Below, one piece after another: positions 24,128 through 33,794 of a DNA stretch of 64,000 nucleotides. The stretch comes from Acinetobacter nosocomialis NIPH 2119. GTDB lineage: Bacteria; Pseudomonadota; Gammaproteobacteria; Pseudomonadales; Moraxellaceae. The stretch covers positions 509,556 to 573,555 of the forward strand of contig NZ_KB849239.1 of the NCBI RefSeq assembly GCF_000368085.1, written 5' to 3'. A program made the translations under genes and the position numbers. The notes beneath the pieces were generated by a model. The model worked only from the letters and a program-made list of their open reading frames with translations, did not search any database and was not told the DNA's origin. Each line of letters opens with the position of its first letter. Position 1 is the first letter of the stretch.

Positions 24128-25414
24128 TTATTCAGCTTTTTCACGTGCAATCGCGCGGTAACCGATGTCACTACGGTATTGCATACCTGTGAAAGTTACT
24201 TGTCCACAAACTTCTAAAGCATTAATTTGTGCTTCAAGAACGCTGTCACCTAGAGCAGTTACGCAAAGCACACGTCCGCCAGAAGTCACAATGTGGCCAT
24301 CTTCACGAGTAGCAGTACCTGCATGGAAGATTTTAGTATCTTCTGGTGATTGACCAATACCTGAAATCACATCGCCTTTACGCACGCTGTCTGGGTAGCC
24401 TTCTGCTGCAAGTACAATACCGATTGACTTACGCTCATCCCACTCTGCTTCGCTTGGTAAGTTACCCGCGATACCTGCTTCAACCAAATCAACAAGAGAT
24501 GACTTTAAGCGCATCATGATTGGTTGAGTTTCAGGGTCACCAAAACGGCAGTTAAATTCGATTACGCGTGGTTGACCTTGTTCATCAATCATTAAACCAG
24601 CATACAAGAAACCAGTGTAAACATGACCGTCAGCAGCCATACCATCAACAGTTGGACGCATAATTTCAGTCATCACACGTTCAAATACGTCTGGAGTTAC
24701 AACTGGAGCAGGAGAGTAGGCACCCATACCGCCAGTGTTTGGTCCTTGGTCGCCTTCAAAAATACGTTTGTGATCTTGTGAAGTTGCCATTGGTAAAATA
24801 TTTTTACCATCAATCATACAAATGAAAGAAGCTTCTTCACCAGCGAGGAATTGTTCAATTACGACACGTGAACCTGCATCACCAAATTTGTTGCCTGCAA
24901 GCATGTCATCAATTGCTGCAAAAGCTTCTTCATTGGTCATTGCAACGATGACGCCTTTACCTGCCGCTAGACCGTCAGCTTTAATTACAATTGGTGCGCC
25001 ATTTTTCTCAACGTAAGCTTTCGCTGCATCAACTTCAGTAAATACTTCGTAAAAAGCAGTTGGAATGTTATGGCGTTTTAAAAAATGTTTAGCAAACGCT
25101 TTTGAGCCTTCAAGCTGCGCTGCATATTGAGTTGGACCCCAAATTTTTAAACCAGCTTCACGTACAGCATCTACTACACCATTTACTAATGGTGCTTCTG
25201 GACCAACAACAATCAGCTCAACATTATTTTCTTTAGCAAAAGCAATAATTGCAGGGTTGTCCAAAATATCAAGTTGGACGTTAACGCATTTTGCTTCTGT
25301 TGCCGTTCCGGCATTACCAGGCGCAACAAAAACTTGAGTAACTTTGGTATCTTGCGCGATTTTCCATGCTAAAGCATGCTCACGACCACCACTACCTAAA
25401 ACTAAAATATTCAT
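24128..25414 (-). CDS. purD: Phosphoribosylamine-glycine ligase
   Basis: A 428-residue cytosolic enzyme that joins glycine to phosphoribosylamine with ATP, the second step of purine synthesis. It starts MNILVLGSGGREHALAWK, the family hallmark. ATP-grasp landmarks follow (P-I-V-I-K-A-D-G-L-A-A-G-K-G-V, near residue 140; G-P-N-T-G-G-M-G-A-Y near 230; I-E-F-N-C-R-F-G-D-P-E near 290). Length is normal. It follows purH after 125 bases containing a hairpin. Confidence 0.96.
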   Translation of the reverse strand: MNILVLGSGGREHALAWKIAQDTKVTQVFVAPGNAGTATEAKCVNVQLDILDNPAIIAFAKENNVELIVVGPEAPLVNGVVDAVREAGLKIWGPTQYAAQLEGSKAFAKHFLKRHNIPTAFYEVFTEVDAAKAYVEKNGAPIVIKADGLAAGKGVIVAMTNEEAFAAIDDMLAGNKFGDAGSRVVIEQFLAGEEASFICMIDGKNILPMATSQDHKRIFEGDQGPNTGGMGAYSPAPVVTPDVFERVMTEIMRPTVDGMAADGHVYTGFLYAGLMIDEQGQPRVIEFNCRFGDPETQPIMMRLKSSLVDLVEAGIAGNLPSEAEWDERKSIGIVLAAEGYPDSVRKGDVISGIGQSPEDTKIFHAGTATREDGHIVTSGGRVLCVTALGDSVLEAQINALEVCGQVTFTGMQYRSDIGYRAIAREKAE

Positions 25415-25495
25415 TTTTAATTTGTTCCTTAACTTTAATCCTTTTTCATCCCCCTCTATTTCTCGAAGTGGAGAGATAGTTCCATTATTGTGGAA

Positions 25496-25520
25496 AACCC
25501 TCCTGAATAAAAGGAGGGTT
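25496..25520. repeat. Intercistronic hairpin repeat between purH and purD
   Basis: AACCCTCCT-N7-AGGAGGGTT is followed on the + strand by AGGGAGGA. The CCTCC/GGAGG-rich wording resembles short dispersed repeats I associate with Acinetobacter genomes. On the minus strand the hairpin is followed by TTTT, so it could attenuate transcription between purH and purD. Confidence 0.5.
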
Positions 25521-25539
25521 AGGGAGGACTAAATTTAAA

Positions 25540-27114
25540 TTAGTGGCGGAAATGGCGCATACCAGTGAAGACCATTGCAATACCAGCTTCATCAGCTGCC
25601 GCAATAACTTCTTCATCACGCATAGAACCACCCGGTTGAATGATACATTTAATGCCAGCTTTAGCTGCATTATCAATACCGTCACGGAATGGGAAGAATG
25701 CATCAGATGCCATAACAGCGCCTTCAACAACCAAACCAGCATGCTCTGCTTTAATTGCAGCAATACGCGCTGAGTTAACACGGCTCATTTGACCCGCGCC
25801 TACACCAATAGTTTGACGATTTTTTGCATAAACAATAGCGTTTGATTTTACATATTTCGCAACTTTCCACGCGAAAATAAGGTCATCAATTTCTTGTTCA
25901 GTAGGAGCACGTTTAGTAACTACTTTAAGATCATCTTTAGTGATCATGCCCAAGTCCTGGTCTTGAACAAGTAAGCCGCCGTTGACGCGTTTATAGTCAA
26001 GTTGCGGAGCACGTGCATCAATTGCAGGTAATTCGCCACATACTAAAACACGAACATTTTTCTTCGCACCAGTTACCTCAAGTACGCCATCAGCAATGCT
26101 TGGAGCAATAATAACTTCAACGAATTGACGGTCAACAATTGCTTGAGCAGTTGCAACATCTAACTCACGGTTAAATGCAATAATGCCACCGAAAGCAGAT
26201 TCTGGATCTGTTGCATAAGCTAAATCATAAGCAGCTTTAATACCGTCTAAAGAAACCGCAACACCACAAGGGTTAGCATGTTTTACGATGACACAAGCTG
26301 GTTTAGCAAATGATTTAACACATTCAAGTGCAGCATCTGTGTCAGCAATATTGTTATAAGACAATTCTTTGCCTTGTAATTGTTTTGCTGTAGAAACAGA
26401 AGCTTCTTTTGCGTTTGCTTCAACATAGAAAGCAGCAGATTGATGTGGGTTTTCACCGTAACGTAAATCTTGTGCTTTATTTAATTGAGTGTTGAACGTA
26501 CGAGGGAATAAATCAGCTTCACCTTCGGTCTTACCAACGCGAGCGCCTAAGTAAGAAGCGATCATACCGTCGTATTGAGCTGTATGTTCAAATGCTTTAA
26601 CCGCTAAATCGAAGCGTGTTTCATAAGAAAGTGAACCTGTAGCTTTTAATTCGCTAATCACTGTATCGTAATCTGAAGCATTTACAACAATACCTACAGA
26701 GGCATGGTTCTTAGCAGCAGCACGTACCATTGTCGGACCACCGATGTCGATATTTTCGATAGCATCAGCAAGAGAGCAGTTAGGTTTAGCAACTGTAGCT
26801 GCAAATGGATAAAGGTTGACAACAACTAGATCGATTGGATCAATGTTGTGTTCTTGCATAACTGCTTCGTCTAGACCACGACGAGCTAAAATACCGCCAT
26901 GAATTTTTGGATGTAGTGTTTTTACACGACCATCCATCATTTCTGGGAAACCAGTATGTTCAGATACTTCAACAACAGCAATGTTATTATCTTTAAGCAA
27001 CTTGTATGTGCCGCCTGTAGATAATAATTCTACCCCTAAAGCTGCAAGGTTTTGAGCAAATTCGACAATTCCTGTTTTGTCTGATACAGAAATCAAAGCA
27101 CGTTTAATAGTCAT
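25540..27114 (-). CDS. purH: Bifunctional AICAR transformylase/IMP cyclohydrolase
   Basis: A 524-residue enzyme doing the last two steps of IMP synthesis. The N-terminal MGS-like cyclohydrolase domain (about 1-195) begins [14 protein letters not shown] and has L-S-T-G-G-T-Y near residue 32. The C-terminal transformylase domain has [10 protein letters not shown]. The start at 27114 is chosen because the family begins there; an ATG at 27156 would add 14 unrelated residues. It lies downstream of fis, separated by a terminator. Confidence 0.95.
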   Translation of the reverse strand: MTIKRALISVSDKTGIVEFAQNLAALGVELLSTGGTYKLLKDNNIAVVEVSEHTGFPEMMDGRVKTLHPKIHGGILARRGLDEAVMQEHNIDPIDLVVVNLYPFAATVAKPNCSLADAIENIDIGGPTMVRAAAKNHASVGIVVNASDYDTVISELKATGSLSYETRFDLAVKAFEHTAQYDGMIASYLGARVGKTEGEADLFPRTFNTQLNKAQDLRYGENPHQSAAFYVEANAKEASVSTAKQLQGKELSYNNIADTDAALECVKSFAKPACVIVKHANPCGVAVSLDGIKAAYDLAYATDPESAFGGIIAFNRELDVATAQAIVDRQFVEVIIAPSIADGVLEVTGAKKNVRVLVCGELPAIDARAPQLDYKRVNGGLLVQDQDLGMITKDDLKVVTKRAPTEQEIDDLIFAWKVAKYVKSNAIVYAKNRQTIGVGAGQMSRVNSARIAAIKAEHAGLVVEGAVMASDAFFPFRDGIDNAAKAGIKCIIQPGGSMRDEEVIAAADEAGIAMVFTGMRHFRH

Positions 27115-27167
27115 GATGTTCAAGTCAACAATTTCAAGTCTACGGATTAAAACCAATTAGAAGCATA

Positions 27168-27198
27168 AAAAAATGCCCACGACGTCGTGAGCATTTTA
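27168..27198 (-). terminator. fis terminator
   Basis: On the minus strand AAAATGC-T-CACGAC pairs with GTCGTG-G-GCATTTT (one mismatch) and is followed by a long T-run, directly after the fis stop at 27203 and before purH. Confidence 0.75.
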
Positions 27199-27202
27199 TC
27201 AT

Positions 27203-27472
27203 TTATTCACTCATTAAACCGTGAGCTTTTAACTTTTTGCGTAAAGTGCCGCGGTTTAGTCCAAGAATCTCTGCGGCACGTGTTTGGTTGCCACGAGTAT
27301 ATTCAAGAACTACAGATAAAAGAGGTTTCTCCATTTCTGCTAGCACCATGTCATATACCTGAGATGGTTGCTCACCTTGCAATTGTGCAAAATAATGACG
27401 AACTGCGCGATCCACGTGGATGCGAAGAGCAACATCAGATTGTGCAGTAAAAATAGGAGATTTGCTATTCAT
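27203..27472 (-). CDS. fis: DNA-binding protein Fis
   Basis: An 89-residue nucleoid protein that bends DNA and regulates growth-phase genes. The C-terminal helix-turn-helix reads [20 protein letters not shown], as in enteric Fis. The start MNSKSPIF at 27472 gives the usual length; an upstream in-frame ATG at 27493 adds seven residues. In enterics fis follows dusB. Here it precedes purH and purD and dusB is absent. Confidence 0.92.
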   Translation of the reverse strand: MNSKSPIFTAQSDVALRIHVDRAVRHYFAQLQGEQPSQVYDMVLAEMEKPLLSVVLEYTRGNQTRAAEILGLNRGTLRKKLKAHGLMSE

Positions 27473-27848
27473 GCGAGTTAATCCGAAAATCAAATACTAG
27501 CTTGGGTAAAGTAGTATATAAATGTGGTCTAAAAATACGGAGTCCTGTTTTAGATCCTAAAACATTGACTCTAAAACATAAGAACAATTAGCTTGCCATA
27601 AATCTTCGTATTGAGTAAAAAATAAGCGTAACAATAGTTAAATATTTGTTACAGCCCCCTCAAAAACAAAAAAAGTTAGGCTATGCGCTTAATTTAGAAA
27701 AGCACACATGCTTAACAGTATATTTTTTGAATTGAGAGCGAGGAGTATATGAGTCAAAGCTTTCGTGGCGCGTATCATACCATTGTCTAGGAAAAAGTGA
27801 GCAAATTAACTGCATTTTTTTTTATTTTTTTTTCACTTTTTTTACAAA
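27473..27848. other. fis upstream region
   Basis: A 376-base gap between the DUF3426 gene and fis. Homopolymeric T tracts lie at about 27816-27842. AAAAAGTGA near 27792-27800 can pair with TCACTTTTT near 27831-27839, a likely terminator for the DUF3426 gene on the minus strand. The rest should contain the fis promoter, which I could not define. Confidence 0.4.
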
Positions 27849-28691
27849 TTAGGGGTGGACAATTTCTAATCGATAATTTACTAGGCTTTTTTTGCTTTTA
27901 TTTAAATCAAATTGAAATTTAAACGGTGTATTAGTTGGGATACGTTGAATGCCTCGTAAATTTTCAACCAAGTATTGTTGAGGAGTAAAAATGATCTCTT
28001 CTTGATTGCCTTCTTGACCAAAACTTAATTTTAGGTTTGGTAACTCAATACTTTTATTATTTTGATTGACTAGAACGCCAGAAAATCGAGTATGTTCTAT
28101 ATCTATTCTACGTAGCTTTACCTTTTCTATATAAAGAAGTTGATATTGTTCAGCTGACTTACTGCAGTGCAGTATTTGACAGACATAATTAAATGCATGG
28201 CTAATAGCAGGGCTTTGCTGCATAAGTTTTGGGTTGAACCAGAGAATCTGAAAAGTAAAAACTAAAATCAGAATCAGATTCGCAGAACTCCAAAGTGTAT
28301 AGTACAACCAGCTATGCTTTTTACCATTATCCTGTTCGGGTGAAGTTGCTTGTTCAGCTAAGTTGAGGTTGGGAAGAGCATTGATGGGCTCGTTGTGGAA
28401 GTAATTTAAATTATTTAAATATGTCAAAAGATCAATATTAGAGTTTTCAACTTTCTGATCAAAGATATCTAATACATGAGAATGAGTCATATATCGTGTT
28501 TGAATCGAGCCGTCAGCTAAAACAGATGAGTTTGTTGCTTCTGGGAGCTCAATGTTAACCAAGTTGGTAAGAGCATTAAAATTTAAATTACATTTAGGGC
28601 AACAAACCATACCCTGAGCAACAGTTAACTGGGTAAGAGAAACTTTATAAACTGTTAAACACTTAGGGCAGCGGGTTTGTTTTTCATTCAT
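27849..28691 (-). CDS. Zinc-ribbon DUF3426 membrane protein
   Basis: A 280-residue protein. The N-terminal MJ0042-type zinc ribbon has two CxxC pairs (C-P-K-C near residue 8 and C-P-K-C near 32). A single membrane segment lies near residues 130-150, and a C-terminal DUF3426 domain follows (L-R-R-I-D-I-E-H-T-R-F, then F-K-F-Q-F-D-L-N). Function is not established. It begins 13 bases after the prmA stop and is surely co-transcribed with it. Confidence 0.8.
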   Translation of the reverse strand: MNEKQTRCPKCLTVYKVSLTQLTVAQGMVCCPKCNLNFNALTNLVNIELPEATNSSVLADGSIQTRYMTHSHVLDIFDQKVENSNIDLLTYLNNLNYFHNEPINALPNLNLAEQATSPEQDNGKKHSWLYYTLWSSANLILILVFTFQILWFNPKLMQQSPAISHAFNYVCQILHCSKSAEQYQLLYIEKVKLRRIDIEHTRFSGVLVNQNNKSIELPNLKLSFGQEGNQEEIIFTPQQYLVENLRGIQRIPTNTPFKFQFDLNKSKKSLVNYRLEIVHP

Positions 28692-28704
28692 GAGTTAAAT
28701 AATC

Positions 28705-29610
28705 TCAATTTATTGTTTTACGTTTTCCTGAAATGCGGCACCAGTTTTCTTCGCGCTTTTCGACATCTAATATATCAAAAAATTCAGAATAAACACCTGA
28801 AACATCAGCTACTTGCTCTTCAATTACACCAGCAAGTGCGAAATCACCATCAGATTTAAGTAATTTTGCAAACTCTGGCGCAAGTGCCATGAGCGGTCCT
28901 GCTAAAATATTTGCAACTAAAACGTCTGCCTGTTGAGGTTTGAATTCTTGATCGAACTCTTCAGGAAGACCCACATATAGGCGGTCTAAAACCCCATTGA
29001 GTTCTGCATTTTGTTTTGTCGCAAGAACAGCTTGAGGGTCAATATCTGTCGCATAGACTTTTTTAGCACCTAATAATAAAGCTGCAACGCCTAAAATGCC
29101 TGAACCACAACCATAATCGATAACGATTTTATCTTTTACATCGGTTTTACCTAACCATTGTAAACATAAGAATGTACTTGCATGGTTACCTGTACCAAAA
29201 GCAAGGCCTGGATCAAGTTTAATATTAGTCGCATCTGCTTCTGGTGGTTCTAACCACTCAGGTACGATCCAGAATTTTTCCCCAATTTGAATCGGTTCAT
29301 AATAATCCATCCATGCACGTTCCCAAACTTGGTCTTCAAGTTCTTCATGATGCATAGGTACATCTGGAAGTTGAGCTTTTAAGAAAGCTTCTAAAGTGTC
29401 AACATCAATTGGGTCTTGTTCGTCTTGTTGATAAATACCTGTAACAATAACTTTATTCCATAAAGGTGTTTCGCCTGGTAATGGTTCAAGCAAAGCCTGA
29501 TCTTCAGCATCATCCAGCGTTACGCTTACCGCACCTAGAGACATTAAAAGTGTTTCTGTGAATTCAACTTGTTCTTGATCAACGGTAATGTGTATTTGTA
29601 ACCACTTCAC
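28705..29610 (-). CDS. prmA: Ribosomal protein L11 methyltransferase
   Basis: A 301-residue SAM-dependent enzyme that trimethylates L11. The N-terminal substrate-recognition domain (about 1-100) begins [14 protein letters not shown]. The catalytic domain has [11 protein letters not shown], the SAM loop [10 protein letters not shown], and N-I-L-A-G-P-L in place of the usual NPPY. Length is standard. It is first of a two-gene unit with the DUF3426 protein. Confidence 0.94.
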   Translation of the reverse strand: MKWLQIHITVDQEQVEFTETLLMSLGAVSVTLDDAEDQALLEPLPGETPLWNKVIVTGIYQQDEQDPIDVDTLEAFLKAQLPDVPMHHEELEDQVWERAWMDYYEPIQIGEKFWIVPEWLEPPEADATNIKLDPGLAFGTGNHASTFLCLQWLGKTDVKDKIVIDYGCGSGILGVAALLLGAKKVYATDIDPQAVLATKQNAELNGVLDRLYVGLPEEFDQEFKPQQADVLVANILAGPLMALAPEFAKLLKSDGDFALAGVIEEQVADVSGVYSEFFDILDVEKREENWCRISGKRKTIN

Positions 29611-29672
29611 GAAAAGGACCTAAAAATTTTATTTAAAGGTGTATTGTAGCCGACTAGAATGGTTTAAAAAAG

Positions 29673-29704
29673 AAAACGGCCCATCTTTAATGGACCGCTT
29701 TTTG
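29673..29704 (-). terminator. Terminator after the small exported protein gene
   Basis: On the minus strand a stem CGG-T-CCAT/ATGG-G-CCG extended by A/T pairs is followed by a T-rich run. It lies between the small exported protein gene and prmA. Confidence 0.65.
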
Positions 29705-29765
29705 AAAATTTCGCTGTGTTATAGAAAAATTAAAACTTTTTTCTATACCTTAGGTTCAAACTATA

Positions 29766-30068
29766 TTAGGGAGCAGGGGCCTTAAATTGTAGTTTGCCAT
29801 TTTCGTTTGGTTGGCAAGTACCATTGAAGGTTGCACCATTATGGCTGTAAGAAACCCAATCACCCTGACGTTTTTTAGCACAAGCTCTCAGTTCTTTTTG
29901 CGTTACTGATGTACTTGACTCTGCAGCATGCTTGCTTGTTTTAGCAGTATGACTCGATTTAGTAGTGTGAGTCGATTTGGCATTATGATTAGTCGCAGCG
30001 TGGGTCAACGTTACGCCTGAAAAACAAAGGAGAGATGCAGTTAAGATTTTTAACATGGTCGTTTTCAT
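29766..30068 (-). CDS. Small exported protein rich in His, Lys, Ser and Thr
   Basis: A 100-residue protein not recognised as a known family. A signal peptide ends near T-L-T-H-A-A. A low-complexity linker of about 35 residues follows, with repeated K-S-x-H-T and K-x-S-x-H units. A compact C-terminal part has two cysteines (R-A-C-A-K-K-R and G-T-C-Q-P) and aromatic residues (D-W-V-S-Y-S-H-N-G). The cysteines may form a disulfide, and the linker may bind metal or the cell wall. An AAGGA element precedes the start. Confidence 0.65.
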   Translation of the reverse strand: MKTTMLKILTASLLCFSGVTLTHAATNHNAKSTHTTKSSHTAKTSKHAAESSTSVTQKELRACAKKRQGDWVSYSHNGATFNGTCQPNENGKLQFKAPAP

Positions 30069-30258
30069 TTTGTGTTCCTTCTCGTTGCGTTAATTTTAAA
30101 GTCGTAGAAGTGCTGTACGTTTTTTATTCTAGAATGAAAAATTTTTAAAAACATTCACTTTGTATTGAATTCCTGAAACAAAATGTCAAAACATGTGGTG
30201 TAGCGTAAATCATGTGATGACAATTTTGTAATTATGTACATCAATAAGCAGATAATTT

Positions 30259-30267
30259 TGCTATAAT
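30259..30267 (+). promoter_or_regulatory. Extended -10 promoter of mnmG
   Basis: TGCTATAAT lies 34 bases upstream of the mnmG start, an extended -10 (TGnTATAAT) that needs no good -35. The untranslated leader would be only about 26 bases. Confidence 0.5.
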
Positions 30268-30300
30268 GTTCCGTCTTTTTTTTCTGGTGTTTTTGTACTC

Positions 30301-32181
30301 ATGCACTATCCTAAAGTTTATGATGTTATCGTTATCGGTGGCGGTCACGCAGGTACGGAAGCGGCACTTGCTGCAGCGCGTATGGGACGACAGACTTTGC
30401 TTTTGACCCATAACATTGAGACTTTGGGTCAGATGAGCTGTAACCCAGCAATTGGTGGTATTGGTAAATCACACTTAGTACGTGAAATTGATGCCCTTGG
30501 TGGTGCAATGGCATTAGCTGCCGATAAAGGCGGTATTCAATTTCGTATTTTAAACTCGCGTAAAGGTGCCGCAGTACGTGCAACACGTGCTCAGGCAGAC
30601 CGTGTTCGTTATAAAGCTGCTATTCGCGAGACATTAGAAAACCAAGCAAATCTTGATATTTTCCAACAAGCGGCCGATGACCTGATTGTGGAAGGCGATA
30701 CCGTTAAGGGTGTTGTGACCCAAATGGGTATTCGCTTCGACGCAAAAACTGTTGTATTGACTACAGGTACATTCTTGGGTGGTGTTATTCACGTTGGTTT
30801 AGAAAAATCAAGCGGTGGTCGTGCAGGAGATCCTCCTTCTATTGCTCTTGCTCAGCGTCTGCGTGAATTAAAACTACCAGTAGGTCGTTTAAAAACAGGT
30901 ACTCCACCGCGTATTGATGCCCGTTCAGTTGACTTCTCTGTTATGACACCACAACCAGGTGACTTCCCATCTCCGGTGATGTCATTTATGGGGGATACTT
31001 CAATGCATCCTGAACAAGTGAACTGCTATATCACACATACCAATGAAAAAACCCATGACATTATCCGTGGTGGTTTAGATCGTTCACCAATGTATACCGG
31101 GGTTATTGAGGGTGTAGGTCCACGTTACTGCCCATCAATTGAAGACAAAATTCATCGTTTTTCTGATAAAGACTCACATCAGGTGTTTTTAGAGCCAGAA
31201 GGTCTTGATACACATGAGCTTTATCCAAATGGTATTTCGACTTCATTACCATTTGATGTTCAGTTTGAACTTGTACGCTCAATTCGTGGTATGGAAAATG
31301 CCCACATTTTGCGTCCGGGCTACGCAATTGAATATGACTATTTTAATCCGCAAGCATTGAAATTTACCCTTGAAACCAAAGCTATTAACGGCTTGTATTT
31401 TGCTGGTCAAATTAATGGTACTACCGGTTATGAAGAAGCTGGTGCCCAAGGTTTACTTGCAGGTCTAAATGCTGCTCGCCGTGCGTGGGAGCAAGAAGAA
31501 TGGACACCGAAACGTGACCAAGCTTATATGGGCGTATTGGTTGACGATTTGATCACCTTGGGAACGAAAGAACCATACCGCATGTTCACTTCACGTGCGG
31601 AATATCGTTTGATGTTACGTGAAGATAATGCCGATCAACGTTTAACAACTATTGGTCGTGAGCTTGGTTTAGTTGATGATGTTCGTTGGGCTGCTTATTG
31701 TGAAAAAATGGAAGCAGTTGAACGTGAAACATCTCGATTACAGCATTTATGGGCAGCGCCTAATAACCCAATGGGTAAAAAGTTTGTCGAAATGACCGGT
31801 GCTGACTTGAGTAAAGAATGTAGTGCGATTGATTTACTCAAACGTCCTAATATTAGTTTTGCTCAAATCGCAGAACTTACGGGTTCAGAAGTTTCAGAAC
31901 AAGTGGGTGAGCAAATCGAGATCGCAGTTAAATATGAAGGTTATATTAACCGTCAGCATGAAGATGTAGCTCAGTTAAAGCGTCTTGAAGAAACCAAGAT
32001 TCCTGCCGATTTTGATTATGATGTTGTTTCAGGTTTATCTCGTGAAATTACTCAGAAGTTAAAAACTGTGCGTCCGGAAACATTGGCTCAAGCAAGTCGT
32101 ATTCCTGGTGTTACCCCAGCAGCTGTTCAACTTGTAATGATCACGATTCGTAAAAATAACATGGTCAAAAAAACAGCTTAA
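30301..32181 (+). CDS. mnmG: tRNA U34 carboxymethylaminomethyl synthesis enzyme MnmG
   Basis: A 626-residue FAD protein (GidA) that with MnmE modifies wobble uridine in tRNAs. The N-terminal FAD motif is [11 protein letters not shown], followed by the family block [13 protein letters not shown]. Further markers are L-K-T-G-T-P-P-R-I and [13 protein letters not shown]... type text near residue 370. The C-terminal helical domain binds MnmE. Length is normal. It is a single gene with a strong terminator. Confidence 0.96.
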   Translation: MHYPKVYDVIVIGGGHAGTEAALAAARMGRQTLLLTHNIETLGQMSCNPAIGGIGKSHLVREIDALGGAMALAADKGGIQFRILNSRKGAAVRATRAQADRVRYKAAIRETLENQANLDIFQQAADDLIVEGDTVKGVVTQMGIRFDAKTVVLTTGTFLGGVIHVGLEKSSGGRAGDPPSIALAQRLRELKLPVGRLKTGTPPRIDARSVDFSVMTPQPGDFPSPVMSFMGDTSMHPEQVNCYITHTNEKTHDIIRGGLDRSPMYTGVIEGVGPRYCPSIEDKIHRFSDKDSHQVFLEPEGLDTHELYPNGISTSLPFDVQFELVRSIRGMENAHILRPGYAIEYDYFNPQALKFTLETKAINGLYFAGQINGTTGYEEAGAQGLLAGLNAARRAWEQEEWTPKRDQAYMGVLVDDLITLGTKEPYRMFTSRAEYRLMLREDNADQRLTTIGRELGLVDDVRWAAYCEKMEAVERETSRLQHLWAAPNNPMGKKFVEMTGADLSKECSAIDLLKRPNISFAQIAELTGSEVSEQVGEQIEIAVKYEGYINRQHEDVAQLKRLEETKIPADFDYDVVSGLSREITQKLKTVRPETLAQASRIPGVTPAAVQLVMITIRKNNMVKKTA

Positions 32182-32194
32182 TCATTTAGTAATT

Positions 32195-32224
32195 AAAAAA
32201 GCCCAGTTAAGACTGGGCTTTTTA
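32195..32224 (+). terminator. mnmG terminator
   Basis: Stem GCCCAGT/ACTGGGC extended by A/T pairs (loop TAAG), then a T-run, 14 bases after the mnmG stop. Confidence 0.85.
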
Positions 32225-32307
32225 TTTTCTTATCAAAAAATATATGGAAACTTCCTAAGGAAGAAAATAGATTTCACTTCCTTTTTTTCTTATTTCACAT
32301 GTTTTAA

Positions 32308-32561
32308 AACGAACGTTATATTGAATTCACGTTCAAACAAGAGGGCTTTAAACATGACAATGAAATCAATTCGCTATAATGGATATGATTTGGCATGCCA
32401 ATGCTCATGTTCAACATAGCGCAAAAGAAGAAGCAGATCATTTTGGTGGAGGAGAACAGAATGATCTGAAAATAAATAAAACTATAAATACTAATATAAA
32501 ATTAAGAAAATTATTATTCAAAATCTAAAGAGAACCTGACGGTTCTCTTTTTTATATCTAG
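32308..32561 (+). pseudogene. Orphan transcription unit, probable gene remnant
   Basis: Between mnmG and the WYL gene lies a small unit with a gene's parts but no intact gene. GAACGT-N12-ACGTTC lies near 32313-32336, and GAGGG at 32341-32345 precedes an ATG at 32354. That frame stops after 21 codons. An overlapping frame (32379-32528, 49 codons, starting M-D-M-I-W-H-A-N-A-H) contains a protein-like stretch with H-F-G-G-G-E. A terminator follows at once. It looks like the two ends of a deleted gene, or a frameshifted small gene. I cannot name the parent. Confidence 0.4.
32527..32553. terminator. Terminator before the WYL gene end
   Basis: Perfect 10-base-pair stem AAAGAGAACC/GGTTCTCTTT (loop TGAC) with T's on the + side and A's on the other. 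It can end both the orphan unit and the convergent WYL gene. Confidence 0.8.
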
Positions 32562-33569
32562 TCATTTGTTATCAGGTTCAATTTCTCGTACTGCATTGTG
32601 TACTTGAACTGGTTCAATATGGAGCAACTTTTTACCGAAACTTCGTAACCACCAGACGAGTTGAGATGTAAAAGGAACAGTTGCCGTAACTTCGACAATG
32701 TTTTCTTCAATTGGAGTAATTGTCTGATCTTTACTTAACTGACTTTCATAAAAAGTTTTGGCAGTTTGTTCAGTCATGGTTAAGGTGAGCTGTATCAATT
32801 CAGTAGGTTGGTTGTAGTCTACCCTGAAACCTAAAGCACCCGAGTCAATATAATGATCAATATCAAAATTAACGGGGTGGAGCGCACGACTTTCTAAAAC
32901 CTTAGCGGATTTGAAGCGGTGTAGGGCAAAGGTTTGTACTTCGGTTTTATCATGGCGGGTGCAAATTAAATAAATAACAGCACCTTTTTGGACCAATGCA
33001 AGCGGATTTAAAATATAAGTTTTATCTTCGCCTTGATTTACACGGGCTTGATAAACACACTCAATTTGTTTGTCTTGCAGTAAGCCTTCGTAAATTGCTT
33101 GTTGAGCAGCACGGTCGACTACAGGTGGAATCAGTGGTTGGCTTGCTGGCACAATACGGACACGATTAATCCATTGTCTTACATTATTTTGTGTAGACAG
33201 ACTACGTTTTGCTAAGTCAAACCAAGGACCCATCTCATCAAGTAGACTTGGTGGGAGCAAATGTTTGAGATGTTCTTCAACCATCATAAAGGTTACTGCT
33301 TGAGAGCTTGTCATATGCGGTAAGCTTTGAATTGGTGCATCTGATTGCCACCGCCAGCCTTGAGGCACAGCTTTATTACTTTCAATTGGAAAACGCTGAG
33401 CAATTTGATTTAAATCACGCTGAATTGTCCTTAAACTGATTTCGATACCTTCACGCTCAAGCATTTCTTGCAATTCTCGAGTCCCGATCCATTTACCGGT
33501 AGGAAGGCGAGATAGAATCTGCCACTGGCGATATAAACTATTTGAAGTTTCTTTTTCTATTACAGACAT
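32562..33569 (-). CDS. WYL-domain transcriptional regulator (YafY-like)
   Basis: A 335-residue regulator. The N-terminal winged helix (L-S-R-L-P-T-G-K-W-I-G-T-R-E-L, then S-L-R-T-I-Q-R-D-L-N) is that of the DeoR/YafY type. A WYL domain at about residues 150-230 includes Y-I-L-N-P-L-A-L-V and Y-L-I-C-T-R-H. WYL domains bind ligands such as nucleic acid fragments. It is divergent from the Anbu operon and close to it (225 bases), so it is a likely regulator of that operon. Confidence 0.83.
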   Translation of the reverse strand: MSVIEKETSNSLYRQWQILSRLPTGKWIGTRELQEMLEREGIEISLRTIQRDLNQIAQRFPIESNKAVPQGWRWQSDAPIQSLPHMTSSQAVTFMMVEEHLKHLLPPSLLDEMGPWFDLAKRSLSTQNNVRQWINRVRIVPASQPLIPPVVDRAAQQAIYEGLLQDKQIECVYQARVNQGEDKTYILNPLALVQKGAVIYLICTRHDKTEVQTFALHRFKSAKVLESRALHPVNFDIDHYIDSGALGFRVDYNQPTELIQLTLTMTEQTAKTFYESQLSKDQTITPIEENIVEVTATVPFTSQLVWWLRSFGKKLLHIEPVQVHNAVREIEPDNK

Positions 33570-33794
33570 AAGCGTAATACATCTATATCCAATTGCTTTG
33601 GTGTCAACACAATAAAAAAACTTTACACATTTAGCAAGTTTGTCAGATTCGGTTTATGGCACCTTTTACAATCAATGCTAAAATTTAAAAGAAAGTTATA
33701 ACAACGAAAGCCAATAAGCATTATAGATATATAAGTGGCACTGAAATTGCTTATTTAAAAATGAAATATAGATAAATGATAAGACGAGGTTGCT

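Noticed and set aside
27749-27790. A 13-codon frame (M-S-Q-S-F-R-G-A-Y-H-T-I-V) after GAGGAG, on the + strand opposite the fis promoter region.
   Set aside because: The ribosome site is too close to the ATG (three bases), no promoter is evident and such short frames arise by chance. Conservation data would be needed.
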